A DNA stretch of 64,000 bases from VYDC01 sp963667515 (GTDB lineage Bacteria > Chloroflexota > Dehalococcoidia > UBA2979): the NCBI GenBank assembly GCA_963667515.2, contig CAXXXY010000011.1, positions 1 through 64,000 on the forward strand, given 5' to 3'. The position numbers and the translations under genes are program-made. Below are positions 41,606-50,609 of the stretch, in pieces. Below the pieces are notes generated by a model that saw only the letters and a list, made by a program, of their open reading frames with translations, was not told where the DNA came from and ran no database searches. The stretch's first letter is position 1. The number at the start of each line of letters is the position of its first letter.

Positions 41606-42571
41606 TCACAGGGCGATCCCGAGGGCGAGCAGCGCGCTGAACAGCAGGTGCAGCCGCGCCGTGCCGCGCAGCGCGGCGTTCAGCGGCGGCCCGGCCGTCT
41701 CGCGGAGCACGGCGAGCGCGGGGCGCACCGCGAGCGGCAGGCTCGCCGCGGCGAGCAGCAGCCACGGCTCGAAGGGGCCGGCGAGCCAGAGCGCCGCGAC
41801 GAGCGCGTAGGCGCCGCCCACGAGCGCGAGGAAGAGCCCGCGTGTCGCGCGGCGACCGACGAGCACGGCGAGCGTGCGCTTCCCGGTCGCGCGGTCCGTC
41901 TCGATGTCGCGCACGTTGTTCACGACGAGGATCGCCGTCACCGTGCAGCCGACCGGCAGCGACGCGGCGAGCACGCCCGCCGTCCACTCGCCCGCCTGCA
42001 CGTAGTAGGTGCCGCCGACGGCCAGCAGGCCGAAGAAGGCGAAGGTGAACGGCTCGCCGAGCCCGCGGTAGCCGAAGGGCCACGGCCCGCCCGTGTACGC
42101 CAGCGCAGCCGCGATCGAGGCGAGGCCCATCGCGACCACGGGCCAGCCGGCCACCGCCGTCAGGTAGAGCCCCGCCGTGGCCGCCACGCCGAAGGCGATC
42201 CACATCCCCGCGACCACCTGCCCCTCGGCGAGCAGCTCGAGCTGCGTGACGCGCGGCGGGCCGATGCGCGCTGCCGTGTCGGCGCCCTTGCGGAAGTCCG
42301 AGACATCGTTCGCGAGGTTCGCGCCGAGCTGGATCGCCACCGCGCCGGCCAGCGCGACGAGCGCCGCGAGCGGGGCGAAGACATCGTCACGCACCGCCAG
42401 CGCGCCGCCGACCAGCACGGGCGCCACCGACGCCGTCAGCGTCGGCACCCGCGCGGCGAGCAGCCAGCGGCGCACCGCACCCGGGTCGGGGCCGACGAGG
42501 CCGGCGTGCGCCAGCCGCGCGCGCGCGGCGTCGCCCGGCGACTCGCTCACGGCAGCGCCGCCCTCGCGCAT
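41606..42571 (-). CDS. menA: 1,4-dihydroxy-2-naphthoate prenyltransferase MenA
   Basis: The 321-residue UbiA-family membrane enzyme has the two Asp-rich motifs: NLANDVSDFRKGAD (~86-99) and NNVRDIETD near 221. About eight to nine hydrophobic helices are visible, and GPPRVTQLELL follows the first motif as in other MenA. It attaches the isoprenoid tail to DHNA to give demethylmenaquinone at the membrane. It lies between menB and menC. Confidence 0.92.
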   Translation of the reverse strand: MREGGAAVSESPGDAARARLAHAGLVGPDPGAVRRWLLAARVPTLTASVAPVLVGGALAVRDDVFAPLAALVALAGAVAIQLGANLANDVSDFRKGADTAARIGPPRVTQLELLAEGQVVAGMWIAFGVAATAGLYLTAVAGWPVVAMGLASIAAALAYTGGPWPFGYRGLGEPFTFAFFGLLAVGGTYYVQAGEWTAGVLAASLPVGCTVTAILVVNNVRDIETDRATGKRTLAVLVGRRATRGLFLALVGGAYALVAALWLAGPFEPWLLLAAASLPLAVRPALAVLRETAGPPLNAALRGTARLHLLFSALLALGIAL

Positions 42572-42610
42572 GCGAGCCTCGGGCGCGCCGGGGTCATGCG
42601 CGTTGCCACG

Positions 42611-43444
42611 TCAGGGCAGCCGCGGGAAGCGGGTGAAGTCCGGGTCGCGCTTCTCCAGGAAGGCGCGCTTCCCCTCCTTCGCCTCGTCGCTGAGGTAGTA
42701 GAGCATCGTCGCGTCGCCCGCGAGCTGCTGCAGCCCGGCGGCGCCGTCCGTGTCGGCGAGGAAGCCCGCCTTCAGCATGCGCAGCGCGATCGGCGAGTGG
42801 CGCAGGATCTCGCTGGCCCAGCGCTCTCCTTCCTCGGCGAGCTGGTCGAGGGGCACAACGGCGTTCACCAGCCCCATCTCGAGCGCCTCGCGGGCGTCGT
42901 ACTGGCGGCAGAGGTACCAGATCTCGCGCGCCTTCTTGTGGCCGACGCTGCGCGCCAGCATGGAGGCGCCGAAGCCCGCGTCGAAGGAGCCGACGCGCGG
43001 CCCGGTCTGCCCGAAGCGCGCGTTGTCCGCGGCGATCGTGAGGTCGCAGACGACGTGCAGCACGTGGCCCCCGCCGATCGCGTAGCCCGCGACGAGCGCG
43101 ATCACGGGCTTCGGGAGTGTGCGGATGAGGCGCTGCAGCGGCAGCACGTTGAGCCGCGGCACGCCGTCGTCGTCGACGTAGCCGCCGTCGCCGCGCACGC
43201 GCTGATCGCCGCCCGAGCAGAAGGCGCGACCGCCCGCGCCGGTGAGCAGCACGACGCCGATGTCGGGGTCGTCGCCCGCCAGCTCGAAGGCGCGCGACAT
43301 CTCGGTCAGCGTCAGCGGACGGAAGGCGTTGTGCACCTCGGGGCGGTTGATGGTGATCCGCGCGATCCCCGCCCTCGGCCGCACGATCGCGCGGTCGTAG
43401 AGGATGTCGCGGAAGCTCTCGGCGGGCTGCCAGTCGACCGTCAT
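42611..43444 (-). CDS. menB: 1,4-dihydroxy-2-naphthoyl-CoA synthase MenB
   Basis: The 277-residue crotonase has RAFCSGGDQRVRGDGGYVDD (~85), LVAGYAIGGGHVLHVVCDLT (~130) and the diagnostic FGQTGPRVGSFDAGFGAS followed by KKAREIWYLCRQYDAREA. It closes the second ring of the naphthoquinone from OSB-CoA. ATG at 43444 overlaps the menD-menH TGA (ATGA), showing tight translational coupling. Confidence 0.95.
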   Translation of the reverse strand: MTVDWQPAESFRDILYDRAIVRPRAGIARITINRPEVHNAFRPLTLTEMSRAFELAGDDPDIGVVLLTGAGGRAFCSGGDQRVRGDGGYVDDDGVPRLNVLPLQRLIRTLPKPVIALVAGYAIGGGHVLHVVCDLTIAADNARFGQTGPRVGSFDAGFGASMLARSVGHKKAREIWYLCRQYDAREALEMGLVNAVVPLDQLAEEGERWASEILRHSPIALRMLKAGFLADTDGAAGLQQLAGDATMLYYLSDEAKEGKRAFLEKRDPDFTRFPRLP

Positions 43445-46263
43445 CTCGCCCTCGTCGCCCCGCGCGCGCCGGGCGCCCCCGTGGCCCCCGACGTCGGCGC
43501 CGCCGCGCGCGCCCCGTCGAGGAAGCGCAGCACCGCCGCCGCGAACTCGTGCGGGCGCTCCAGGTGCGCCGCGTGGCCCGCGCCCTCGATCGGCACCATC
43601 GTAGCGTCCGGGAGCGCATGCGCCATCTCGCGCGCGAGGCCCGTGAACTTCGCGTCGAGCGAGCCCGCGAGCAGCAGCGTCGGCGCTGGCAGCTCGCCCA
43701 GCCGCCCCCACAGCAAGGGCTGCGCCCCCGCCCCCATCCCGCGCAGCGAGTTCGCGAGCCCCGCGGCGTCGTTCGCCAGGCGCTGCGCGCGCAGCCGCGC
43801 GCGCGCCTCGGCGGGGAGCGAGGCCTGCGAGGCCCACAGCGGCAGCGCCTCCCACGCCTCGACGAAGGCGGGCACGCCGCGTTGCTCGATGCGATCCGCC
43901 AGCGCCTCGTCGGCGCGCACCCGCTCGGCGCGCTCGGCGGCGTCGGCGATCCCGGCGGTCGCGCCCTCCAGTACCAGCGCCGCGACGCGCTCGTGGTGCC
44001 GCACGGCGAGCGCGAGCGCCGTGCGCCCGCCCAGCGAGTAGCCGAGCCAGTGCGCGCGCTCGTGCCCCAGCGCGACGAGCAGCGCCGCGAGGTCGTCCGT
44101 GGCGCGCTCCATCGCGTAGCGCGCGCGCTCGCTCGGCGTCTCGCTGCGCCCGTGCCCGACGAGATCGACGGCGATCGCGTGGTGGCCCGCCTCGGCGAGC
44201 CGCGGCGCGAGGTCGTGCCAGGTCGCCATCGAGCCGGTGAAGCCGTGCAGCAGCACGACAGGCGGGCGCGGCTCGGCCGCGAGTGCGGGCTGCTCGGGGG
44301 AGGGCGGCGGCGCGGCGGCGTAGAGCTCAACGTGGAGCGCCAGGCCGTCGACGGCGACGCGCCGCGAGCTCGGCGCGCTCACCCGCCCGCTGCCGGCGGC
44401 CGCGCGCCCCGCGCGCCCCGCGCGCCCCGCGCGCCCCGCGCGCCCCGCGCGCAGCGCGGCGCCGACGCGCGCCCACAGCTCGCGGTGCAGCTCGACGTTG
44501 CGGTCGCGATCGGTGCGCAGCTCGAGCACGGTGAGGCCCGGCTGGCCGAGCGCGCCGGCGATCGCCTCGCGCATCGCCTCGGCGCCCGCGGGCAGCAGGG
44601 CGTGGCGCCCGCCGAAGAGCGCCGCCGCCGCCGCGGCGTCGAGCGCCCCCGGCGTCCCGAACCACGGCTCGAAGAGCGCGGGCAGCTCCTCGCGCTGTGG
44701 CAGGAAGTGGAAGATGCCGCCGCCGTCGTTGTTGAGCAGCACCACGGTGAGCGAGAGCTCGTGGCGGCGCACGGCCCACAGCCCCGTGAGGTCGTGCAAG
44801 AACGAGAGGTCGCCCACGAGCAGCCCGACGGCGGGCGCCCCCTGCTCGGCGGCGACGAGGGCGGCGCCCGCGGCCGTCGAGGCGACGCCGTCGATGCCGG
44901 CGGCGCCACGGGTGCCGACCACGCGCAGCGGCCGCGCGAGCGCGGGCAGGAAGCCGTCGATGTCGCGCACCGGCATGCTGTTGCCACAGACGAGCGTGCC
45001 GCCCTCCGGCAGCGCCAGCGCGAGGGCGCGCGCGGCGGCGCCCTCGAACGGCTCGCCGCGCGCGTCGATCTCGGCGAGGCTGGCGGCGAGCGCCTCGCCG
45101 GCGATCGCGTCGGCCTCGCGCCAGCCCGCGAGCCAGCCGGCGGCGGGCGGCGGCGACCCGGCGACGGCGTCTGCGAGCGCCTCGGCCAGCGCACCCGGCG
45201 AGGCGCGCAGCATCGCCGCCGACGCGCCGGGGTCGCGCCACGCGCCCGCCTCGTCGACGAGCCACTCGCGCAGCGCGCCCGCCTCGTGCAGCCGCGCGAG
45301 CCACGTTGCGAGCGCCTTCGAAGTGGGCTGCGCGCCGAAGCGGATCACCACCTCGGGCGCGAGCGGCCCCGTGGCAGCCGGCTCGCGCAGGATCGCGTCG
45401 TAGCTCGCGATCACGCCGTTCGCCGCGTGGGGGCCGGTGCGCAGCCCGGAGAGCGGGTCCGCGAGGACCGGCCAGCCCAGCGCCGCGCCCAGCCTCGCGA
45501 TCGCCGGGGCGGGGAACCCCGCCGACTCCGGCCCGCACAGGATCAGCCCGCGGCGGCCCGCCGTCTCGGCGGCCAGCGCGGCGAGCGCCGCCGGCTCCGG
45601 CGGCAGCGACGCGCGACGCGCCGGCGGGAGCAGCGTCAGCGCCTGCGCGGCGGAGGCCGAGGCGCGCTCGGCCTCGCCGTCCGCGGCGACCAGCGGCTCG
45701 CGGAACGGCAGGTTCAGGTGCACGGCGCCGGCGGGCGGGCCGGCGGCCTCGGCCACGGCACGCGCGCCCAGCTGGCGGGCGTGCGCCAGCAGCTCGGGCG
45801 GCGCCTCGCCGGCGGCGGGCGCGCATGGCAGCTCCGCCGACCAGCGCGCGTGCGCGCCGAAGAGCCGCAGCTGATCGACGGACTGCGAGGCGCCGATGTC
45901 GCGCAGCTCGGGCGGGCGGTCCGCCGTGAGTAGCAGCAGCGGCACGCGCGAGAGCGACGCCTCGACGGCGGCCGGCAGCAGGTTCGCGGCCGCCGTGCCC
46001 GAGGTGCAGACGACGGCGACGGGGCGCCCGCTCTGCCGTGCGATGCCCAGCGCGAAGTAGCCGGCCGCGCGCTCGTCCAGGTGCAGCAGCGGGCGCAGCG
46101 CGGGCTCGCTGGCCACCGCCAGCAGCAGCGGCGTCGAGCGCGAGCCGGGGCAGACGACGACGTGGCGCACCCCGGCCGCCGCGAGCTGCCGCGCCAGCAC
46201 GCGCGCGACCGCCCCTCCGGGCGTGGCGGTGGCGGTGGGCGTCCCGTTCGAGCTGTGCGGCAC
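43441..46263 (-). CDS. menD-menH: MenD-MenH fusion (SEPHCHC synthase / SHCHC synthase)
   Basis: A single 940-residue frame joins two enzymes. Residues 1 to ~605 are MenD: HVVVCPGSRSTPLLLAVA (~35), CTSGTAAANLLPA, and the ThDP motif VGLLVGDLSFLHDLTGL with LLNNDGGGIFHFLPQ near 500-520. Residues ~640-940 are MenH: VLLHGFTGSMATWHDL, nucleophile GYSLGGRTAL, acid in AGSLDAKF and histidine in EGAGHAAHLERP. The linker is a run of RAG triplets from five 9-bp repeats (44403-44447). Consecutive pathway steps would thus be covalently linked. A GTG within the linker could also start a separate MenH. Confidence 0.88.
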   Translation of the reverse strand: MPHSSNGTPTATATPGGAVARVLARQLAAAGVRHVVVCPGSRSTPLLLAVASEPALRPLLHLDERAAGYFALGIARQSGRPVAVVCTSGTAAANLLPAAVEASLSRVPLLLLTADRPPELRDIGASQSVDQLRLFGAHARWSAELPCAPAAGEAPPELLAHARQLGARAVAEAAGPPAGAVHLNLPFREPLVAADGEAERASASAAQALTLLPPARRASLPPEPAALAALAAETAGRRGLILCGPESAGFPAPAIARLGAALGWPVLADPLSGLRTGPHAANGVIASYDAILREPAATGPLAPEVVIRFGAQPTSKALATWLARLHEAGALREWLVDEAGAWRDPGASAAMLRASPGALAEALADAVAGSPPPAAGWLAGWREADAIAGEALAASLAEIDARGEPFEGAAARALALALPEGGTLVCGNSMPVRDIDGFLPALARPLRVVGTRGAAGIDGVASTAAGAALVAAEQGAPAVGLLVGDLSFLHDLTGLWAVRRHELSLTVVLLNNDGGGIFHFLPQREELPALFEPWFGTPGALDAAAAAALFGGRHALLPAGAEAMREAIAGALGQPGLTVLELRTDRDRNVELHRELWARVGAALRAGRAGRAGRAGRAGRAAAGSGRVSAPSSRRVAVDGLALHVELYAAAPPPSPEQPALAAEPRPPVVLLHGFTGSMATWHDLAPRLAEAGHHAIAVDLVGHGRSETPSERARYAMERATDDLAALLVALGHERAHWLGYSLGGRTALALAVRHHERVAALVLEGATAGIADAAERAERVRADEALADRIEQRGVPAFVEAWEALPLWASQASLPAEARARLRAQRLANDAAGLANSLRGMGAGAQPLLWGRLGELPAPTLLLAGSLDAKFTGLAREMAHALPDATMVPIEGAGHAAHLERPHEFAAAVLRFLDGARAAAPTSGATGAPGARGATRAR

Positions 46264-46317
46264 GCGCGCCTCCGGTTTGCGGGCGGGCTTCGCGGAGACA
46301 GGCGCGGCGGTGGCGGC

Positions 46318-47771
46318 TCAGGCGGGCGGCGCAAGCCCCAGCGCCTCCGCGAGCGGGCGGAACTTCAGCTCCACCTCGGCGAGCTCGTCGGCTGGCTCCG
46401 AGTCGCCCATGATACCGGCGCCCGCGAAGAGCCACGCGCGCTCGCCGCGCACCAGCGCCGAGCGCAGCGCCACCGCGAACTCGCCATCGCCGGCCGCGTC
46501 CAGCCAGCCCACGGGGCCCGCGTACCAGCCGCGGTCGAAGCGCTCGTGCTCGGCGATCACGCCCAGCGCTCGATCGGTGGGCCAGCCGCCGACGGCCGGC
46601 GTCGGGTGCAGCCGCTCCACGAGCTCCAGCACGTCGACGCCGGGCGAGACCTGCCCGCGCACCTCGGTGGCCAGGTGCTGGATGTTGCGCAGCCGCAGCA
46701 GCCCCGGCTGGTTGGGCGCGCGCAGCCAGCGGCTGGCGGGGAGCAGCGCCTCGCGGATCGCGCGCACGACGATCTCGTGCTCGATGCGGTCCTTGGCGCT
46801 GGCGCGCAGCTCACGGCCGCGGCGCTCGTCGTCGGCAGCGTCGGCGCCGCGCTGCGCCGAGCCCGCGAGCCCGAGCGCGCGCAGCTCGCCGCCCGCGAGG
46901 CTCACCAGCAGCTCGGGGCTCGCGCCCAGGAAGGTGGCGTCGCCGCGGGTCACGCTGAAGAGATGGCAGTCCGGGTAGTCCGCGCGCAGCCGCCGCAGCG
47001 CGCGGCCGCGGTCGATCGGCGCCTCGGCGACCAGCTCGCGGCAGGTCGCGAGCACGGCCTTCTCGTAGAGGCCGTCGCGCACCTCGGCCGCCACCCGCGC
47101 GACGCTCGCCAGCCAGCGCGCACCGTCGATGTCGCAGGCGACGTGCGCGCCGACCGCGCCCGCCGACGCCACGCCATGCAGCTCCGCGCCGCTCAGACCG
47201 TTGCCGTTCCGCCTCGCGCCATCCCGGCCCCGCTCGGCGCCGCCCTCGAGGGCCGGCAGCAGCTCCGCGAGCCGCTCGGCGCCCACGCCGGGCGCCAGCA
47301 CGACGCCGCTCTCCCCGCCGTCGCGCACGAAGAGCAGCTCGGGCAGCAGCAGCGCGCCCCGCCCGAAGCCGGCCCAGGGCACGGGCGGTCGGGCCCGTCG
47401 CGGGTCGAGCGCCGGCAACGCCGCGCCGTCCGCCGCCGCCGCGAAGGAGACGCCGCCCAGCAGCCGTGGCCGGAGCGCCGGGGCGTCCGTCTCCAGCGGA
47501 GCGCTCAGCAGCTCGGCCGCGTCGGCGCGCAGCGCGGCGGGCCGCGGGCGCCCGCGCCCAGCTCGGCGCGCCCCGCCTCGCCGACTGCGACCAGCGAGAG
47601 GCCGCGGTCGAGCCGCGCATAGGAGGCGGTGACGCCCCACCGCTCCATGTCGTCGAGCAGGCGGTCCGCGTCGAGGTGCGCGGGCAGCCGCAGGCCGCGG
47701 AAGCCCGTCGTGGGGCGGGCCGCGACGCGCAGCGCCACCTCGGGCGTGTGTGGGCCGGGGGCGATCGTCAT
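46318..47771 (-). pseudogene. menF: isochorismate synthase MenF, frameshifted near residue 75
   Basis: The N-terminal ~75 residues (from ATG 47771, MTIAPGPHTPEVALRVAARP) are in one frame and the rest (ALRADAAELLSAPLETDAPA onward) in another, so one base is gained or lost at about 47540-47565 in a G/C run. The downstream part is well preserved: DGLYEKAVLATCRELV, VQ-like LATEVRGQVSPGVDVLELVE, HPTPAVGGWP, FDRGWYAGPVGWL and GAGIMGDSEPADELAEVELK. As the rest of the pathway is intact, a base-call error is the likelier cause. It converts chorismate to isochorismate, the first committed step. Confidence 0.82.
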
Positions 47772-47954
47772 GCGCTCGCCCCGGCGAGGGCCGAGAGAGG
47801 CGAACGGTCTGCGTGGTGGGTCGGCAGGGCGGTCGGCGGACGCACCTCGTGTCTCCCTCTCCGGTGGCCTGCCGCGGGCGGGCGGCCGGGCCGCGGTGAC
47901 CTCCACCGGCTCTTCGTCCGAGGCGCCGGGGAGGATCACGCGGCGGGCGGCGAT

Positions 47955-47960
47955 TAGTAT
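47955..47960 (+). promoter_or_regulatory. putative -10 TAGTAT before small zinc-ribbon gene
   Basis: TAGTAT is the only AT-rich hexamer in the 250-bp gap 47772-48021. It lies 61 bases before ATG 48022. Confidence 0.35.
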
Positions 47961-48021
47961 AGGAGCGAGGCTCCCTACGCGCCCCGCGAGCGGCGCGCGC
48001 ACCCGACCCGAGGAGGACGCC

Positions 48022-48189
48022 ATGGGCTACCAGAAGATCGGCGAGAACGGGGCCGAAGGCAAGTGCGCGCTGTGCGGCACCTACGTGATCAAGGGCGGCG
48101 TCCCTTTCGGCACCAAGTCCGTGCTCTGCCCGGACTGCGCCAAGAAGCAGGACCGCATCGCCTACCGGGAGACCGCCGGCCGGCGCTAG
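48022..48189 (+). CDS. small zinc-ribbon protein
   Basis: The 55-residue protein has two CxxC pairs, CALC (~residue 15) and CPDC near 37, forming a zinc ribbon. The rest (MGYQKIGENG, KGGVPFGTKS) is basic and Gly-rich. ATG follows GAGGAGGAC. It precedes the DUF983 gene by one base, which also carries zinc-ribbon-like cysteines. The function is unknown. Confidence 0.75.
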   Translation: MGYQKIGENGAEGKCALCGTYVIKGGVPFGTKSVLCPDCAKKQDRIAYRETAGRR

Positions 48190-48190
48190 C

Positions 48191-48584
48191 GTGCGGCTGC
48201 TGACGGCCGTGCTCGCCTCGGCGCTGCGCGGGCGCTGCCCCGCCTGCCGCCGCGGGCCGCTGTTCCGCGGCCTCTTCGCGATCCACGAGCGCTGCCCCGC
48301 CTGCGGCATCCGCTATGAGCAGGAGCCGGGCGCTGACTGGGCGCGCTGGCGCTCGGCTGGGGCTGGGCGCGCTCGCGCTGGGCTGCGGGCTGGGCGCGCT
48401 GGCGGCGATCGCGATGACCGCGGCCGAGCTGCAGTGGGGGCCGTTGCGCGCGGCCGGGGTGCCGCCCGCCTGGGGGATCGCGGCGCTCTCGCTGCCGGTG
48501 ACGCTGCTCGGCTACCGCCCGGCGAAGGGCGCCTGGTTCGCGCTCCTGCACCGCTACGGCTTCATGCCGCGCGCGACGGAGTGA
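48191..48584 (+). pseudogene. DUF983-family zinc-ribbon membrane protein, frameshifted
   Basis: The N-terminal frame from GTG 48191 shows GRCPACRRGPLFRGLF and RCPACGIRYEQEPGADWA, the paired cysteines and E-x-E-x-G-D-W mark of DUF983. The two membrane helices (LGLGALALGCGLGALAAIAM and GIAALSLPVTLLGYRPAKGA) follow in another frame to 48584. One indel at about 48340-48370 separates them; restoring it gives a ~131-residue protein of normal length. Confidence 0.7.
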
Positions 48585-48618
48585 GGCGCCCCGGACCTCG
48601 TGGCGCCCGCCGAGGCCG

Positions 48619-50445
48619 CTAGCGCACCGTGATTCGGTGCTCCGTGGTCGGGGTGCCGGCGGCGGTGCTCACGATCGTCACCACCGCATCGTGCGGCCCC
48701 TCGTTCGGCGACAGCCAGCCGACGCAGACGTCGCCCGGCCGCAGGGTGCCGCAGCCGTGCAGCAGGCGGCTCGTCGGATCCTCCGCCGGCCCGCTGCGGA
48801 AGACGAAGCTGCGCGGTGCGTCGGAGAGGTTCGCCACCGCAGCGAGGGTCCAGCGGAAGCCGCGCACGTCGAAGGCGAACGCGAGGTAGTCGAAGTCGAT
48901 CGCCCACGGCTGCCAGCGCAGCCCGCCGGCGAGCGGGCCGAAGCCCGCGCCCGTGCAGCCCGCGGCGTTGCAGGCGGCCAGCGAGGTGTCGCGCACCTGC
49001 CCCTCGAAGACCCGACGCGCATCCGGCGGACCCGCGGAGCCGAGCACGGTGTCCCACGTCACCTCGACCTCGGGCGCGCCGACCGTGGCGCAGCTCTCCA
49101 GCGCGGCGATCGCGCCCGGGCTGCTGCAGAACTCGAAGCTGGTCGCGTCCGCGCCCACCTCCCAGCCGAGCACCGCGGCGCTGCGCGAGGCATTGGGCAG
49201 GAACGAGACCAGCGAGGGCGTGCTCAGCGGCGGCGAGTCGGCGGAGGTCACGGTGAGCAGCACGGAGGCCACGGCGCGATGCAGGAACGGATCGCGCGCC
49301 GTCACCTGAAGGCGCAGCGTCGAGCCGGGCGTCGCCGGGGCAACGAGGCTCGCGCCGGCGCCGGCGGGCGCGAGCGTGACGGGGGCGCCCGCGAGCTGCG
49401 CCCACTCGTAGGTGAGCGGCTTCCCCTCGGGATCGCTCCCCGTCGCGAGCAGCGTCAGCGGCTCGCCCGCCTCCACGATGCGGTCGGGGCCGATGCTCAC
49501 CGTGGGCGGCCGGTCGACGCCGTAGAGCTCCTGCAGCCGCGCACGCTCCTCGGCGCTGGGGCCGCCGGGGCAGGTCGCGAGGTCCGAGGGCTTGAAGCTC
49601 GGGAACATCAGATCGCCCTCGGTGTCGGAGTGGCCGAAGCCCAGCGCGTGCCCCAGCTCGTGCGCGATCACGGAGCGGAAGCAGACGAGTGGGACGCTCA
49701 GCCGCTCGTCCAGCACGATGTCGGCCTCGATGAAGGCGCGGTTCTGCACGTTCGCGCTGGACGGGCCGTTGAGCCAACTGCCCATCGTGATGCCGGACTG
49801 CGTCCCCACCACCGCGTTGCGGCCATCGTCGAAGCCGATCTCGTTGACGCCGTTGTCCTCGCTCCAGCGGAACCCGGCCGGGCAGTCGCCGAGGTAGCGC
49901 ACGCCCACGGCGGCCTCGGCAACGTTCCAGGCGTCGGCGGCCTCCTCGACCGCGTCGCGGAAGAGCTGCGCCGAGACCGAGGCGGCGCGGTTGTTCTGGA
50001 AGGTGCAGAAGTCGACGGGCGCGTCGCCGACGATCCAGCGCGCCGGCGACGGCCCACAGCCCGCGAAGACCTCGCCCGGCGCGCAGTCCGTGAAGAACGG
50101 AATGATCGCCGCCGTGGCACGGCCGGTGACGCCCAGCACGCCGTCCGTGCCCTCCCCGCGCTCGTGCAGGCGGTACGGATCCGCGTCGTAGGGGCGCTCG
50201 TCGCTGGCGTCGAGCTCGGCGGCGGCGCCGCCGCCGATGGCCGCGCCCGCCGGCTGCGCGGCCGCGAGCGTGAGCAGCGCCGCGACGACCGCCAGCGCCG
50301 CGGCAGGCACGAGCGCGAAGCGGGCCGCGCGAGGGCGGAGGTGGGCGCTCAGCGTCCGGTCCTCTCGATAGCGGGCACGCGGCCCATCGATTCTAGCGGG
50401 GCGCCGGGCCGCCCGTTCGGGGCGCGGGCCGCCGCGCACAGGCAT
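48619..50445 (-). CDS. secreted matrixin-like zinc metalloprotease with PKD-like domain
   Basis: The 608-residue protein has a signal-type hydrophobic stretch at about 43-66 (ALVPAAALAVVAALLTLAAA). The ATG at 50445 leaves a long N-tail, so the true start may be later. The catalytic domain has HELGHALGFGHS near residue 260, the metzincin HExxHxxGxxH motif, followed by DLMFPSF as the probable Met-turn. After RPPTVSIGPDRIVEAGEPLT comes an Ig/PKD-like domain (ATGSDPEGKPLTYEWAQLAG), then a C-terminal beta-rich part. Several cysteine pairs fit an extracellular location. It probably degrades external protein. Confidence 0.8.
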   Translation of the reverse strand: MPVRGGPRPERAARRPARIDGPRARYREDRTLSAHLRPRAARFALVPAAALAVVAALLTLAAAQPAGAAIGGGAAAELDASDERPYDADPYRLHERGEGTDGVLGVTGRATAAIIPFFTDCAPGEVFAGCGPSPARWIVGDAPVDFCTFQNNRAASVSAQLFRDAVEEAADAWNVAEAAVGVRYLGDCPAGFRWSEDNGVNEIGFDDGRNAVVGTQSGITMGSWLNGPSSANVQNRAFIEADIVLDERLSVPLVCFRSVIAHELGHALGFGHSDTEGDLMFPSFKPSDLATCPGGPSAEERARLQELYGVDRPPTVSIGPDRIVEAGEPLTLLATGSDPEGKPLTYEWAQLAGAPVTLAPAGAGASLVAPATPGSTLRLQVTARDPFLHRAVASVLLTVTSADSPPLSTPSLVSFLPNASRSAAVLGWEVGADATSFEFCSSPGAIAALESCATVGAPEVEVTWDTVLGSAGPPDARRVFEGQVRDTSLAACNAAGCTGAGFGPLAGGLRWQPWAIDFDYLAFAFDVRGFRWTLAAVANLSDAPRSFVFRSGPAEDPTSRLLHGCGTLRPGDVCVGWLSPNEGPHDAVVTIVSTAAGTPTTEHRITVR

Positions 50446-50531
50446 GCGTCCCCGATCATCGGCGCCGCTCGCGCCCGGGGCCAGCCGCCGCCCGCCCGCG
50501 TGAGCGCTCCGGCCGGCTCAGGGCAGCGCGC

Positions 50532-50537
50532 TATACT
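50532..50537 (+). promoter_or_regulatory. putative -10 TATACT for acetate-CoA ligase
   Basis: TATACT matches five of six consensus bases and lies 72 bases before ATG 50610. Two near-repeats of GGCCGGCGTCGAGGTGCGGG lie between it and the gene. Confidence 0.45.
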
Positions 50538-50609
50538 CGCGCCGGCCTCGACGGCCGGGCCGGCGTCGAGGTGCGGGCCGGCTTCGAGGTGCGGGGGGGC
50601 GCGACGCCG

